Position numbers and translations under genes: made by a program
The notes under the pieces: generated by a model
Databases searched by the model: none
What the model was told of the DNA's origin: nothing
What the model saw: the letters and a program-made list of their open reading frames with translations, nothing else
NCBI GenBank assembly: GCA_002825515.1
Contig: PJET01000037.1
Coordinates: forward strand, 1 to 39,816
Direction of reading: 5' to 3'
DNA length: 39,816 nt
Origin: Candidatus Thorarchaeota archaeon MP11T_1
GTDB taxonomy: Archaea; Asgardarchaeota; Thorarchaeia; Thorarchaeales; Thorarchaeaceae
Shown here: piece by piece, positions 7,249-15,306 of the stretch
How the letters are laid out: every line of letters starts with the position of its first letter
Position numbering within the stretch: the first letter of the stretch is position 1

Positions 7249-9596
7249 CCCTCTGAACTCACCGCCTCTGCTTTTCGTAATGCCATACTCCCCTTCATTG
7301 TAATCCGGTAATTCTTGTAGGACACTCCAGCATGAATTTCATGGCCTCTTAGAATCATACTAGCATTCTCAAGTCTAGAAAGAATAGCTTCGACATCAAC
7401 ATCTGTGCCCCCCTTAGAAATCAGGAATCGTTGCACCGACTCTTCGGTAAGAGGTTCGTATCGTGTCAGAAGTCTAAGTACTTCCTTCACAGTTTCACTA
7501 TCTCGTCCGCCTATCTGGTCAATGAGTGTAGAAGGTCTCTCTGACGAATCTATCTGACCATCTTCGAGTGATTCAGACTTGGTTAGCATGTCTACCCCAT
7601 CATTGGATACAGCCCTTAACTCAGGAGGAGGTGCCATTTTGAAGGGCATACATGTCTTTGCTTGCTCATGACTCAAGAGGGCATATCCTCGATCCATCAC
7701 TCGTAAGAACGAACTCTCCCGAGAAGACTGTCTTGCCTTGCTGTGTATGCCACTACCAACTACATTCAGAGACAGAAGATCTGAGATATTGGCTATGTCT
7801 GCAGACTCTCTCATCCTTAGAGCGACACATGATCCGAGCGCATCTGAGGCGGTCCATTCCAAAGCTGAGGGATTCTTAGTGCTTATTACGAGAGGTCCTC
7901 TTTTGACAAGCGCTTTCGTAATTCGCTCTGATAAGATTCCTCTCTTAGTGTACCTGAAAGTGGATCTTGCAACATTCAGATGATCAGGGGTGTCAATAAT
8001 GATGACGAGGCTTGAGTCTGGTGCCAATCCTGACAATTTCAAGCTCATGAGGTCAAGAGCAAACATTTCAAGATCGAAGGCACCAATTGTCAATGATACA
8101 ATTGCTAGCCTCTGTGATGTAATTCTACTCATGGGCACGGTTTGTGTCCCATAGAATGCTTTTGCTCCAGAGCCTTGGTGCAATCGCTTTATTGCATCAA
8201 GAGCAAGACTTGAGGCTTTAGGTAATCTAACCGATTGTGGTGCTGTAGAGCCATCTTGGAGTGCCTCATGCTCAGAGTCAATCACTACATCTGCAAGTGT
8301 TCCATTCCCCAGCGCCACAACTCTACTTAGTGCTATTTCAAAATCGGCTGCTGGACTGAGATTTGTACCTGCCAGGGTTTCAAGTGCAAGGAGTAGCTCA
8401 GAAGCAAACTTAGCTCTAGGCATCCCCTCCGAATCTACAGGATTTAAAACAAGATCCTTACCTAGAGTCAATACCAAACCTTCTGGTCTAAGACCAGCAA
8501 GTCCTCGCATATCTTCGTTCACAGTGACCAGCAAAACTCGTTTCTCTCTGGCCAGAATCTGATCTATTAATATACTGAGAACATGTTTTCTATCCCTCCA
8601 ATCACCTCCACAAAGAAGCAATCCTCGTTCAAGATCTGAGTGCATGAGTCCCACCGAGGGACCAGTCTTTAGCGTTTCTGGATTCACAACTACACCCAGC
8701 GGATAATCATCTGAACGACTACGGACAGGAGCGATAAATTCGCCAGGAACATTACTACCCACCTCAGAAGCAAGTTCACTTGGTAATTGGACTAGCCAAT
8801 TTGAGAGCTCATTCCCAGTGGCAAAGAAGGTAGGAGGACCACCACACAGGTCCCACTCTTTCAGTTTGTGACTGAGCTCTTGTTCTTTGATTCTCTTGAG
8901 CCCTCCATCTGGAACACTTCCCTTCAACTGCCCTTCGATGAGTCTAGCTTCATCATCTGTATGAGTGTGTCCCACAAAGTATAGCTGCGATAGCCAAACG
9001 CCCCCTCTATTGTGGAAATACGCTTTCCGCTGTGTTGATGACAGATAATCTAGATAACGTTCGATAGGACCTGTGACAACACCATCCTTTACAATTTCAC
9101 TTGTGTCTATTGGACACAAGTCTGCCAGGAGCAAGAAACCATGGGATGTGTCCAGACCTCTCAATAATCGTCCCAAATCACCCTGAAGGTTAGGTCGTGC
9201 TTTCTTCATATTCAATGCAGTAATATGTCTCTCATCACCAACTCCTTTGCTCAGAAGTGACTTTTCCCTCTTCTCAAAATGTACATCCTGCTTAGGAACC
9301 TCATACCAGTCAATGTCATTCATGGTGCGAAGTTCAAGATATTTCTGAACTGGTGGTAGAAGGAGTATGAGAAGAAGCCCAATACTTGTTGTGACAATTG
9401 TCAAATCGGGAAACCAAAAGACGCACGCCATCACGAGAAGCGAGAGGCCAAAGACATAATCCCACGAGGGCTTCACAGATCTGTCATCCCACCGGATTTC
9501 AGTATCTGTGGTTATGCTCATGCGTGCACTCTCTAATTGCTCCATTGGGTCTTGTGCAGGCTTGGAGCCCATGATGTTCCCTCTTTTCCTCGCCAT
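7245..9596 (-). CDS. Membrane-anchored HerA/VirB4-like protein, degenerate P-loop
   Basis: A 783-aa protein. Two hydrophobic helices near the N-terminus (about 46-85) precede a long soluble part. Residues 327-341 sit where HerA/FtsK/VirB4 ATPases carry Walker A, but read CGGDWRDRKHVL: the lysine K337 is kept while the G and S/T around it are R and H. A beta strand LVIIIDTPD (D535) is in the Walker B position without the usual Glu. A Lys/Arg-rich helix and KRGPLVISTKNP follow, as in HerA-type C-terminal motifs, and the last 100 residues look like a winged helix. I read it as an inactive relative of DNA-pumping ATPases kept as a scaffold. The family call is by pattern only. Its ATG overlaps the stop of the preceding gene by one base (TGATG). 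Confidence 0.55.
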   Translation of the reverse strand: MARKRGNIMGSKPAQDPMEQLESARMSITTDTEIRWDDRSVKPSWDYVFGLSLLVMACVFWFPDLTIVTTSIGLLLILLLPPVQKYLELRTMNDIDWYEVPKQDVHFEKREKSLLSKGVGDERHITALNMKKARPNLQGDLGRLLRGLDTSHGFLLLADLCPIDTSEIVKDGVVTGPIERYLDYLSSTQRKAYFHNRGGVWLSQLYFVGHTHTDDEARLIEGQLKGSVPDGGLKRIKEQELSHKLKEWDLCGGPPTFFATGNELSNWLVQLPSELASEVGSNVPGEFIAPVRSRSDDYPLGVVVNPETLKTGPSVGLMHSDLERGLLLCGGDWRDRKHVLSILIDQILAREKRVLLVTVNEDMRGLAGLRPEGLVLTLGKDLVLNPVDSEGMPRAKFASELLLALETLAGTNLSPAADFEIALSRVVALGNGTLADVVIDSEHEALQDGSTAPQSVRLPKASSLALDAIKRLHQGSGAKAFYGTQTVPMSRITSQRLAIVSLTIGAFDLEMFALDLMSLKLSGLAPDSSLVIIIDTPDHLNVARSTFRYTKRGILSERITKALVKRGPLVISTKNPSALEWTASDALGSCVALRMRESADIANISDLLSLNVVGSGIHSKARQSSRESSFLRVMDRGYALLSHEQAKTCMPFKMAPPPELRAVSNDGVDMLTKSESLEDGQIDSSERPSTLIDQIGGRDSETVKEVLRLLTRYEPLTEESVQRFLISKGGTDVDVEAILSRLENASMILRGHEIHAGVSYKNYRITMKGSMALRKAEAVSSEG

Positions 9597-9874
9597 CAGG
9601 CCCCACCGCCCAGTCCATTCTTGACCTGTCGTGCTAACACATCGAGCATTGCTTCCATCCTGAGTTGCATATACTCATTGGAAGAATTGACGATAAGTGA
9701 GTCATCTAATATGACAACTTCAGGATGGTCGATCTTTGCCGGGTGACCAAGAACCATATGTACAGGTTCTTTTGACACTGTCTTCCAAGTATATCCGTGT
9801 CCTCTCTGTAGGAATTCCATCACTGCATTAGCTCTAACTCCTTTTGGAAATTCCAATGCAACCTCAATTCCCAC
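9596..9874 (-). CDS. Small conserved-looking protein of the superoperon, unknown
   Basis: A protein of about 92 aa with no TM helix and no motif I recognise: mixed alpha/beta, ending in a helix and NGLGGGA. GTG 9874 is preferred because GGAGG lies 8 bases upstream; GTG 9883 abuts the SD. It sits between the 2-TM protein and the HerA-like protein, overlapping the first by about 11 bases and the second by one, so it is almost certainly translated with them. Confidence 0.65.
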   Translation of the reverse strand: MGIEVALEFPKGVRANAVMEFLQRGHGYTWKTVSKEPVHMVLGHPAKIDHPEVVILDDSLIVNSSNEYMQLRMEAMLDVLARQVKNGLGGGA

Positions 9875-10460
9875 TGACAACACCTCCAGTATTCACAAGT
9901 TGCATCTCATAGAGTCCTGCACGATCAATTGGTGTGTGTGGATATGAGGACCGCATAGCACTCTCCAATGTGATAACATCATCATGCAACTTTTCTGAGA
10001 TTTTCTGAACGGCTCGTACTCCATTGAGTAATCTTAGAGACCTTCTAACAACCTGCATCCCTGCAAGCGTAGAACTATTCCCGAGAGGCCGACAAACAAA
10101 GAATCGAAGCTCACAAAGACTCTCTTTTGAGAACCTCTCACTCATCGCCTGTAGGACACGACTAGCAGATAGTGATACATCGATGCCTAGCGGGACACTT
10201 GACAAAAGACAACCAGCTTGGACTTCTATAGTCCAGGTACGTAAGATTGCCATGATCCCTGTGGCTTCATCCCAAAGCACGGTCATTGGTCTTTGCCAAA
10301 AAATGAATATTGAAACAACTAAGGCGGTTAGTCCAATTCCTAATGCTGATTCAATGATTATGCCTTGGACTGGCGCTATCAATGCACGTGAAATCCATGC
10401 AATAATTAGGGCTGCAGGTAATACCCATTTTGCCCACTCAATGTCACGATAGTTTTTCAC
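9864..10460 (-). CDS. Two-TM membrane protein, unknown
   Basis: A protein of about 198 aa with two hydrophobic helices near the N-terminus (about 10-30 and 35-57) and a soluble C-terminal part of about 135 residues. No family recognised. GTG 10460 is chosen because AAGGAAGG lies 7 bases upstream; GTG 10469 directly abuts that site. It overlaps the end of the XPD-like gene by 17 bases. It is the first of three small or medium membrane proteins spread through the operon. Confidence 0.72.
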   Translation of the reverse strand: MKNYRDIEWAKWVLPAALIIAWISRALIAPVQGIIIESALGIGLTALVVSIFIFWQRPMTVLWDEATGIMAILRTWTIEVQAGCLLSSVPLGIDVSLSASRVLQAMSERFSKESLCELRFFVCRPLGNSSTLAGMQVVRRSLRLLNGVRAVQKISEKLHDDVITLESAMRSSYPHTPIDRAGLYEMQLVNTGGVVSGN

Positions 10461-12411
10461 CAGATACACCTTCCTTCACAAACATCTCTATTGCCTCCTG
10501 TAGCTCACCAACCCCTCTGTATGGCCACAGGTCTGCTGCTGTATCCTCACCAAACACATCGATATGTTTCAGAAACCGTTTATCCAACAACACAATGATG
10601 CCTCTGTCTTCAGGAGACCTCCTGAGTCTTCCAGCCATCTGTGCTACTTTGCGTATTGATGGAACCACTACTGCGTAATAGAAACCAGAACCAGGTCCGT
10701 AGCGTCTGTCATAGAAGTCCTGCAGAGCTTTCTGATGACTTGTTGGTGGACTGAAAGGAATTCCCACACCTATGATAATGTCCACCATGCTTGATCCTGT
10801 ATCGACAAGGTCAACACCCTCACTCACCTTGCCTCCATATACACAAAACAATGCATGAGGTCTCGTTGCTAGAGCACTCTTAACGTCCTCGATCTTGATG
10901 GTTCGGTCCTCTACTAATTGCTCTCTGAAACCAGGATTTATACCAAAGCTGAACACATCCTGCATGATTGCATAGCTCGGGAAAGCAATCATGGCACTCT
11001 TGTTGGCAGGAACTGTCTTGAGAACTACCTCTATTCGTTCTCCAATAGCCCTCCAGAGGTTTGGGTTTCGAGTTTTATAGCTCGTGGAAATTTCTTTGTC
11101 TACTAGAATCAGGCGGGTTCCCTGTGGGTAGGGACTTGATAGTTCCTCCCCCTTAGCACTCCCAATCCCCAGAATGCGTTTATAGTGTGACAATGGTCTC
11201 AATGTGCCAGACATAAGAAGTGCAGACCGAGCAGTCCTGAGGATTTGTGCTACAAGCCCAGCAGCATTCAGAGGCCGAATCTTAAGAATGACACGAGAAA
11301 GGTCTTTGCCAAGATGTTCTTCCCACGATGGCATGATCTCGATTGTGACTAGCCAATCATCACTCTCAGTGGCTCTTTTGCCTGCATAGAGAAAAGATAC
11401 AAGCTTGTCTACTGGTGTATCCATTGGAACTGACTCGTCCACACCCTCCATTGGAGTACTGTACTCAATGAGTCTATCAAGATCTCCATGAGCTGCGAAG
11501 CGTGGGTAGGCGTCCCATTTGTCAAGACGCCGCTCACCTCGAAGGGTGTCGAGGTTAACCATAGTGGTTTCCCAGAGGAAGTCTACAGTTTCTTCAAGCC
11601 ATTTGACCCCCGTTTCTTTCACAATATCCCGCTTATGATCCCTCAGCCATGTTAGGTCAGAGCCATGAAGTTCCGCAGCCTCCGCTTCCAGAACATGTTC
11701 AGAGAGATTGTGTGCCTCATCCACGAGTATATCTATCTCATGAAGGTCTGCTCCCAATGATGTGAGGAGAGCCATTCTTACTCTGCTTCTGAAGATATAG
11801 TCATATGGACCAACAACAACTCTACTCTTCTTTGCACACCATCGAAGTACCTCATATGGGCACAGTCCTAATTCTTCACTAGTTTCTTCAGCAATAATCC
11901 GACTGACTACATGGTCGCTGAGCAGCTCATCAACATCCTGAAGGAACTTCTGTCGGGGTACAGTCCGTCTATCATCAGTTCTCTTGTAGCAATTCCAGTA
12001 GCGAGTACATTCTCCCATTCGGACTAGAGCTGCACAACCCCGCATGAATCCAAGGGAGGAGAGGTTTTTCATCATTGACTTCATGGGACACACATGTTTT
12101 CGTGAAACCATACTAGTAGCGGTGAGTAAGTTATCAACGGAATGGATTCGTAGCTGAGTGAGTTCTTCTTCAAACACTTTCGATTGAGAGTGTGTTCGAG
12201 TAAGAACAAGTAATCGTGATGTAGGATCATTGTAGCGTGAGGACAAATATCCAGATAGTGTTGCTATTGTCTTTCCGATCCCACAGTCTGCAGACAAAAG
12301 ACCTACGGTGCCCTCTGAAAAAACCTCCTCAGAAAAATAGACCACACGCTCCTGATGTCGTCTTGGTTGATATGGAAACCAAGCCATTGGGTCTGGAGCT
12401 GTGGTGGTCAT
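10444..12411 (-). CDS. XPD/Rad3-like iron-sulfur DNA helicase
   Basis: About 655 aa, superfamily 2, XPD/DinG branch. Counting from ATG 12417: Walker A SADCGIGKT (42-50), DEAH box ILVDEAHNL (230-238), a C-terminal motor with CVYGGKVSEGVDL and motif VI MAGRLRRSPEDRG. Cysteines C110, C128, C143 and C186 (the last in GLCPYEV) match the four 4Fe-4S ligands of XPD; the first spacing (18) equals that of human XPD, and C137 and C194 are extra. The family unwinds DNA 5'-3' in repair. GGAGGG abuts ATG 12417, so ATG 12411 (spacing 7) is the likelier start. Whether this is the genome's main XPD or an operon-specific paralogue cannot be told here. Confidence 0.88.
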   Translation of the reverse strand: MTTTAPDPMAWFPYQPRRHQERVVYFSEEVFSEGTVGLLSADCGIGKTIATLSGYLSSRYNDPTSRLLVLTRTHSQSKVFEEELTQLRIHSVDNLLTATSMVSRKHVCPMKSMMKNLSSLGFMRGCAALVRMGECTRYWNCYKRTDDRRTVPRQKFLQDVDELLSDHVVSRIIAEETSEELGLCPYEVLRWCAKKSRVVVGPYDYIFRSRVRMALLTSLGADLHEIDILVDEAHNLSEHVLEAEAAELHGSDLTWLRDHKRDIVKETGVKWLEETVDFLWETTMVNLDTLRGERRLDKWDAYPRFAAHGDLDRLIEYSTPMEGVDESVPMDTPVDKLVSFLYAGKRATESDDWLVTIEIMPSWEEHLGKDLSRVILKIRPLNAAGLVAQILRTARSALLMSGTLRPLSHYKRILGIGSAKGEELSSPYPQGTRLILVDKEISTSYKTRNPNLWRAIGERIEVVLKTVPANKSAMIAFPSYAIMQDVFSFGINPGFREQLVEDRTIKIEDVKSALATRPHALFCVYGGKVSEGVDLVDTGSSMVDIIIGVGIPFSPPTSHQKALQDFYDRRYGPGSGFYYAVVVPSIRKVAQMAGRLRRSPEDRGIIVLLDKRFLKHIDVFGEDTAADLWPYRGVGELQEAIEMFVKEGVSGEKLS

Positions 12412-12413
12412 TG

Positions 12414-13001
12414 TCATCCCTCCACATGAAGACAGTTCTCTGCTCTATGAATCCTAAACCTGAGTGAGAAGTAAGAATGAAGGAGCACGTGAAACCTTTC
12501 AATGGCGGCAGGGGATCTGAAGCCCGCTTTCTTTGTCGCCAAGCGCTCTATAATCTCAGGACTAAAACCTCTCACACGAGCAATCTTCCAGAAGGTCTGC
12601 TCAACTTCTTCTACAATTGCTTTGTAAAAATACAGAGTCTGCTCAACAAGATCTTTCAGAAATTTCACAGCATCTCTTGCTCCAGAGGGAATCTCAGAAA
12701 CCCTAGTTTCTGAAGGAAGATACACAATCATTCCCTCACCACTGTCAAGATAGACTTCAGAGGGCACTCCCCTTGTACCTCTCAACGCCTCCAAATAAGA
12801 CAGCAGTCGTGCTAGCTGTGATAGTATTGGTTTTCTCGTGTCCCTCCAAGCAATAGTCGTTACCACATATAATTCGGGATCAGGCTCTGGATATGCTAGA
12901 GGGATTGTGGTCAGTCTGTGAGAGGTGTCCCGCATCAGTAGGTTTGTCATATTAATGACAGATGCGTGAGAACCGTGATTTGGTGGTAGGACAACTGTCA
13001 C
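12414..13001 (-). CDS. 195-aa protein between RadA and XPD-like genes, unknown
   Basis: A soluble 195-aa protein with no recognised motif. The first half is mixed alpha/beta; the second half is largely helical with basic residues (EIIERLATKKAGFR, YFSLRFRIHRAE). It starts at a GTG overlapping the upstream stop (GTGA) and ends a few bases from the XPD-like start, so it is coupled on both sides. It may be a partner of the helicase; that is positional inference only. Confidence 0.75.
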   Translation of the reverse strand: MTVVLPPNHGSHASVINMTNLLMRDTSHRLTTIPLAYPEPDPELYVVTTIAWRDTRKPILSQLARLLSYLEALRGTRGVPSEVYLDSGEGMIVYLPSETRVSEIPSGARDAVKFLKDLVEQTLYFYKAIVEEVEQTFWKIARVRGFSPEIIERLATKKAGFRSPAAIERFHVLLHSYFSLRFRIHRAENCLHVEG

Positions 13002-13441
13002 CAGTCATCACTCTCCGCAACCACAAGTGTGCCATCGACATCAATAATCAAACCCTCTTCCTCAAGTTGGTTTAGAAACTTCTTGGTACGCTCAATATCG
13101 ATGTTGGCTTCTTCACATTCCTGAAGTACTCGCCATAGAGTCACACCCCTCCCTCTATTGAGCTCGCTTAAGTCAGATACAATGTTCAAGACACGTTTCT
13201 TTACACCTAATCCATACCTTGACTTTGGTTTAGATTTTAGCTGGGATTTTGTTGCCATTCTTTGCATTACATTAAGAGCTTCATCGACAGAGCTAGCATA
13301 CATCACATCTGGAGAATTTAGTATTACCATAGAACAGAGGTTACACGTTGACTCATCCTCTTTGTTGAGTACCAATTTGTATCCGGTGTAATTGCATCTG
13401 GGACACGTGAACACTCTGTATGACTTTCCCTCTAAGCTCAC
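12998..13441 (-). CDS. Zinc-ribbon and winged-helix protein
   Basis: A 147-aa protein. The N-terminal zinc ribbon has CPRC (14-17) and CNLC (33-36). A linker with basic residues (KSQLKSKPKSR) follows, then a winged-helix-like region (about 80-147; GVTLWRVLQECEE, LNQLEEEGLIIDVDG). The layout suits a DNA-binding or replication accessory protein and recalls small zinc-ribbon proteins encoded near radA in other archaea, a resemblance I cannot test. GTG start overlapping the radA stop (GTGA), with GGAGGA at the junction. Confidence 0.75.
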   Translation of the reverse strand: MSLEGKSYRVFTCPRCNYTGYKLVLNKEDESTCNLCSMVILNSPDVMYASSVDEALNVMQRMATKSQLKSKPKSRYGLGVKKRVLNIVSDLSELNRGRGVTLWRVLQECEEANIDIERTKKFLNQLEEEGLIIDVDGTLVVAESDDW

Positions 13442-14532
13442 TCCTCCAGTTCCTCCATTTGTTCCTCTTCGCTCTTCTTTGTCTTCTTCTTCGTCGTCTT
13501 CTCCTTGGAAGATTCTTCATCTTCCTCATCCGAAGTACTAAGCTGAGTCCCAAGCTTCTCTTTGATTAGTTTCTCCATGCTGGTCTTCTCGCTCTTCTCT
13601 TTGTAGAATCCACCCCACCCGATATGCACCTCAACCGTAAATTCCGGAACTCCAGCATTGTCTCTCAGGACAAGTCTCCGTTTACCCTGTGTTCCTTTCC
13701 CTGCGTAGAATCGATAGTCGGATGCGTGACTCACAACATGGCCACCAGCTGGAGCAAACGCATTCCCTCCGTAGTTTGAAATCTGAGTGGTGACTTGGTT
13801 TGTATAGGCGAATACAGCTTCCGTAGCAATACCCATACGTCTCATCGTGTTCAATAGACCATTGATTGTCTGCTGTCTGGTGGCAAGTGTTCCAATACCT
13901 CTGTACTCTGCTCGGAATAGTCCGGTGAGAGAGTCAATCACCAGCATTTTGAACTCCCCTTCTGCGAGAAGCAGCTGAATCTGCTCAAAGGTGTCCTCAA
14001 TCTGGCTACTCAATGCCATAGGTGCGACGTTGATGCTACCAAGAACCACATCAGGGTCAAGACCCCATCTTATTGCATTCGCACGGATGATATTGGTCTT
14101 GAAAGAAGCCTCCGAATCCAGCCATAGTACTCTTCCTTCAAGTCCACCCTGCTCAAGTGGGAGTTGTGCACGTACAGCTAGATGATGACACCATTGTGTC
14201 TTGCCACTTGAGAAACCCCCATAGAACTCAACGATGGAACCAGCCTCCAATCCACCCATGAGCATATCATCAATTGAAGAGATACCAAAGGACAGTCGAG
14301 GGACTTTTGCCTGTGCTTTCTCAAGCTCAATACCTGAACGGAATCCAAATTTCCCTGTTGTATCGCGTGCTGCACGAATTATCTTTCGGACTGTTGCTTC
14401 TCCAAGCTTTGTGCGTTCTTGGAGTTCTATTGGGTTCTGAACGCTAAGAATCTCTGCAGTTGTGATGAATGCATCACGTAGACGTTTAGCCGCTGCAGGA
14501 CCCACTCCTGGGACTGCTTCTATATCAATCAC
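13438..14532 (-). CDS. radA: DNA repair and recombination protein RadA
   Basis: The archaeal Rad51/RecA recombinase, which forms the ATP-dependent filament on single-stranded DNA and carries out strand exchange. The helix-hairpin-helix is VPGVGPAAAKRL (7-18); Walker A GGFSSGKT (105-112); the catalytic-Glu block LDSEASF (138-144); Walker B MLVIDSLTGL (196-205); loop 1 block FRAEYRGIGTLATRQQ; loop 2 begins TNQVTTQ and ends PAGGHVVSHASDYR. The C-terminal tail of about 45 residues (320-364) is unusual: Lys-rich then Glu-rich, apparently disordered, longer than in most RadA. GTG start with an excellent SD (GGAGGTGAT, 6-base spacing) inside the preceding gene. RadA is the anchor for reading the rest of the operon as recombination-related. 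Confidence 0.96.
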   Translation of the reverse strand: MIDIEAVPGVGPAAAKRLRDAFITTAEILSVQNPIELQERTKLGEATVRKIIRAARDTTGKFGFRSGIELEKAQAKVPRLSFGISSIDDMLMGGLEAGSIVEFYGGFSSGKTQWCHHLAVRAQLPLEQGGLEGRVLWLDSEASFKTNIIRANAIRWGLDPDVVLGSINVAPMALSSQIEDTFEQIQLLLAEGEFKMLVIDSLTGLFRAEYRGIGTLATRQQTINGLLNTMRRMGIATEAVFAYTNQVTTQISNYGGNAFAPAGGHVVSHASDYRFYAGKGTQGKRRLVLRDNAGVPEFTVEVHIGWGGFYKEKSEKTSMEKLIKEKLGTQLSTSDEEDEESSKEKTTKKKTKKSEEEQMEELEE

Positions 14533-14975
14533 TTACCAATCACCTCCAACTCAAGTGGACCTCTTAGTGGAACAAGTCTGCTGAATGCATCAAGCTCAGA
14601 GTGTGGAACAAGAATTTCCTTCCCTGTGAGAAAAAGCTGCATTCCTGGGAAGAGCGATGCAACTGCTTGTTGACGAATCGGAGGAACACAGAACATGAAA
14701 CCCTCTGATGTGATTCGTCCAACTACACTCACGTACCCACCAAGTGTTTCATACAATGAACCATCCTGTGATGATGTGCCCGGCTCTGCTGGTGGCACCT
14801 CCATCATATGTCTGAAAAGGGTTTCAAGTGTGTCAAAGAACTCTCTCCATCCACTGGATCGTGTTCGATAGAGTGCATCCATAAATCCCGCTTTTGCTCC
14901 AGCAACCCAAGCAGGATCTGGGTAGTCCTCAAATCCAATCATATCACTTGTCAAATGCTCTTGAACATACATCAT
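14529..14975 (-). CDS. First gene of the RadA superoperon, unknown 148-aa protein
   Basis: A 148-aa soluble protein with no recognised family. A helical first half (about 20-60) leads to a Pro/Gly/Ser-rich linker (60-75) and a compact beta-rich C-terminal half. It starts at ATG 14975 with GGAGGCGAT just upstream and overlaps radA by 4 bases (GTGA), so radA translation is probably coupled to it. It may be a RadA modulator; only position supports that. Confidence 0.78.
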   Translation of the reverse strand: MMYVQEHLTSDMIGFEDYPDPAWVAGAKAGFMDALYRTRSSGWREFFDTLETLFRHMMEVPPAEPGTSSQDGSLYETLGGYVSVVGRITSEGFMFCVPPIRQQAVASLFPGMQLFLTGKEILVPHSELDAFSRLVPLRGPLELEVIGK

Positions 14976-15306
14976 ATCGCCTCCATCGCATAACCAAGTT
15001 CAATTGATGCTAGTAGCGTGCAGACCATGTTGATCAAGACACGAACAGACTGGATTGACTTTGCGAACCTGAAAGACATTCATATTCACCTAACAAAAAA
15101 GAAGCGAAGAATAATCTTCAAATTTCCGAGAAAGAGGGATACAGAACGATAGCGTTTTTGTGAACTATGAAATGCCCGATATAAGCCCCGATGTTCTATT
15201 AAGAGATTATAGTCCCAATTTTATTTATTTGGGCTCTATGAGGACTTTTTTCATTAACCCTATATCCAAAACTGCAATACCCTTTACTCTTTGATGGCAA
15301 CAGTGT
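14976..15306. promoter_or_regulatory. Leader and candidate promoter of the RadA superoperon
   Basis: This 331-base gap has no convincing gene. On the minus strand an A/T-rich element AAATAAATAAAA (about 15218-15229) could be a TATA box for the operon; it is flanked by CCCAA and TTGGG, which form a short inverted repeat around it (15214-15233). If it is the promoter, the leader would be about 220 bases. A T-rich run on the minus strand (CTTCTTTTTTG, about 15092-15103) could end transcription of the upstream NAD-kinase-like gene instead, and would then put the operon promoter further downstream. Nothing else was seen. Confidence 0.35.

Noticed and set aside
9736..9883. Possible frameshift between the 92-aa and HerA-like genes
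   Set aside because: The two frames meet in a normal TGATG stop-start overlap and neither protein looks truncated.
75..14975. Reading the RadA superoperon as a known anti-phage defence island
   Set aside because: No defence signature (Cas, restriction, toxin, reverse transcriptase, TIR or CARF) was seen, and RadA is a housekeeping gene. A defence role cannot be excluded but has no direct support.
15206..15240. CCCAA/TTGGG hairpin as a terminator
   Set aside because: The stem is only five bases around an A/T-rich loop and has no T-run after it; a TATA element fits better.
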